DNA from: Bacilli bacterium
GTDB taxonomy: Bacteria > Bacillota_I > Bacilli_A > RFN20 > CAG-826
DNA length: 6,109 nt
Assembly (NCBI GenBank): GCA_024693415.1
Contig: JAILKX010000210.1
Span: forward strand, 1-6,109
Reading direction: 5' to 3'
Below are positions 5,576-6,109 of the stretch, one piece after another (position 1 is the stretch's first letter; every line of letters begins with the position of its first letter). The position numbers were made by a program, and so were the translations under genes. Below the pieces are notes generated by a model. The model was not told the DNA's origin, did no database searches, and worked only from the letters and a program-made list of their open reading frames with translations.

Positions 5576-6109
5576 TTATTTCTTCATGAGGGATTCGTAT
5601 GCCTCTTTTAATTGCTTTCCGATGAGGGATAGGTCTTTCGATAGGGCTACCTTATAGCCTTCCTCTAAGACTAGGGGGTCCTCTCCGTTATCCAAGAGGT
5701 CCTTGAGCTCCTTAATGAAGCCTTCGTTGTCGTTTGCCTTGCGGCAGTTTAGGCCTTCTTTCAGCCATGACCTATAGACCTCGATGTCGCGGAGGAGGAT
5801 GGGGCATCTTGAGGCCAGTGCTTCGAGGACCACGATGCCTTCGTTCTCCTCGTAGGAGGGGAAGAACATGGCGGATGCCGATTGGTAGGCCCCTTTGATG
5901 AGGTCGCCTTCGCAGTAGCCGGCCATGATGACGTTAGGGGGCCTATGCTTGATGGCTCTTAGGATCCTAAGCTGGGTGAACAAAGGCTTCAGGTCGCCGA
6001 ACCAGATGAATTTGACGTCGGGGAACGACTTTGCGACCTCGATGAAGTCGAGGAGGCCTTTGCGCGGGAAGAGCATGCCGACCCCCATGACGAATCTCTC
6101 GCCTTCCTT
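5576..6109 (-). CDS. GT4 family glycosyltransferase, C-terminal half (CpoA/diacylglycerol glycolipid type), truncated by window edge
   Basis: 177 codons plus TAA are visible; the reading frame stays open through 6109, so the ATG at 6088 is internal and the N-terminal acceptor-binding domain is outside. What is seen is the nucleotide-sugar-binding Rossmann domain of a GT-B fold: VGMLFPRKGLLDFIEVAK near visible residues 10-27, the FIWFGDL strand (34-40), PNVIMAGYCEGDLIKGAYQ (58-76), and FFPSYEENEGIVVLEALAS (82-100) containing the EX7E motif, E88 and E96, that contacts the donor sugar. This wording resembles the Streptococcus CpoA and Acholeplasma glycolipid synthases, which add glucose or galactose to diacylglycerol (or glucosyl-diacylglycerol) on the inner membrane face; that subfamily call is from memory. 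Family members are about 330-400 residues, so about half is missing. GC is lower than elsewhere: by hand, 86 of 180 bases at 5581-5760. Confidence 0.87.
   Translation of the reverse strand, partial: KEGERFVMGVGMLFPRKGLLDFIEVAKSFPDVKFIWFGDLKPLFTQLRILRAIKHRPPNVIMAGYCEGDLIKGAYQSASAMFFPSYEENEGIVVLEALASRCPILLRDIEVYRSWLKEGLNCRKANDNEGFIKELKDLLDNGEDPLVLEEGYKVALSKDLSLIGKQLKEAYESLMKK

Noticed and set aside
1..6109. CRISPR array, insertion sequence or recoded TGA codons
   Set aside because: No regularly spaced direct repeats, transposase motifs or terminal repeats seen; Trp is encoded by TGG throughout the translated genes.

Overview
The window looks like a chromosomal segment of a low-to-mid GC-lineage Bacillota (Firmicutes) bacterium with unusually GC-rich coding DNA. 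Evidence: AAAGGA/GGAGG-type ribosome binding sites, a DegV/FakB-type fatty-acid-binding protein, a GH3 enzyme with the reversed domain order typical of gut Clostridia/Bacilli relatives, and a CpoA-like glycolipid glycosyltransferase. All visible complete genes stop with TAA and no in-frame TGA was needed, so the standard bacterial code fits. Genus cannot be told from the sequence; a gut anaerobe is an inference.

Layout. 1-1892 (minus): 5' 630 codons of a membrane-anchored GH3 glycosidase with its C-terminal-type domain first; it leaves the window before the TIM barrel. 1914-1940: a strong hairpin with a short U tract, lying between this gene and 1960-2898 (minus), an unrecognised secreted lipoprotein with a Ser/Thr-rich stalk. 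2899-3275: an intergenic stretch of about 375 bases holding the lipoprotein leader, several inverted repeats and, at 3241-3267, a textbook terminator for 3276-4163 (minus), a DegV-family protein. 4164-4339: divergent regulatory region with a 13-bp perfect inverted repeat and an 8-bp palindrome, each overlapping a candidate promoter. 4340-5545 (plus): an 11-TM amino acid permease of the APC superfamily, probably aromatic/HAAAP-like. 5554-5573: hairpin between convergent genes. 5576-6109 (minus): C-terminal 177 codons of a GT4 glycosyltransferase.

How they may work together. The lipoprotein and GH3 genes run in the same direction 67 bases apart and both products should sit on the outer face of the membrane, so a surface glycan-handling pair is plausible but unproven. 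DegV (exogenous fatty acid presentation to the FakA kinase) and the GT4 enzyme (probable diacylglycerol glycolipid synthesis) both point to membrane lipid supply, but they are in separate transcription units. The permease is divergent from degV and shares its control region. No mobile element, CRISPR array, tRNA or rRNA gene was found. The least explained parts are the lipoprotein, the intercistronic hairpin before GH3, and the two inverted repeats in the divergent promoter region.
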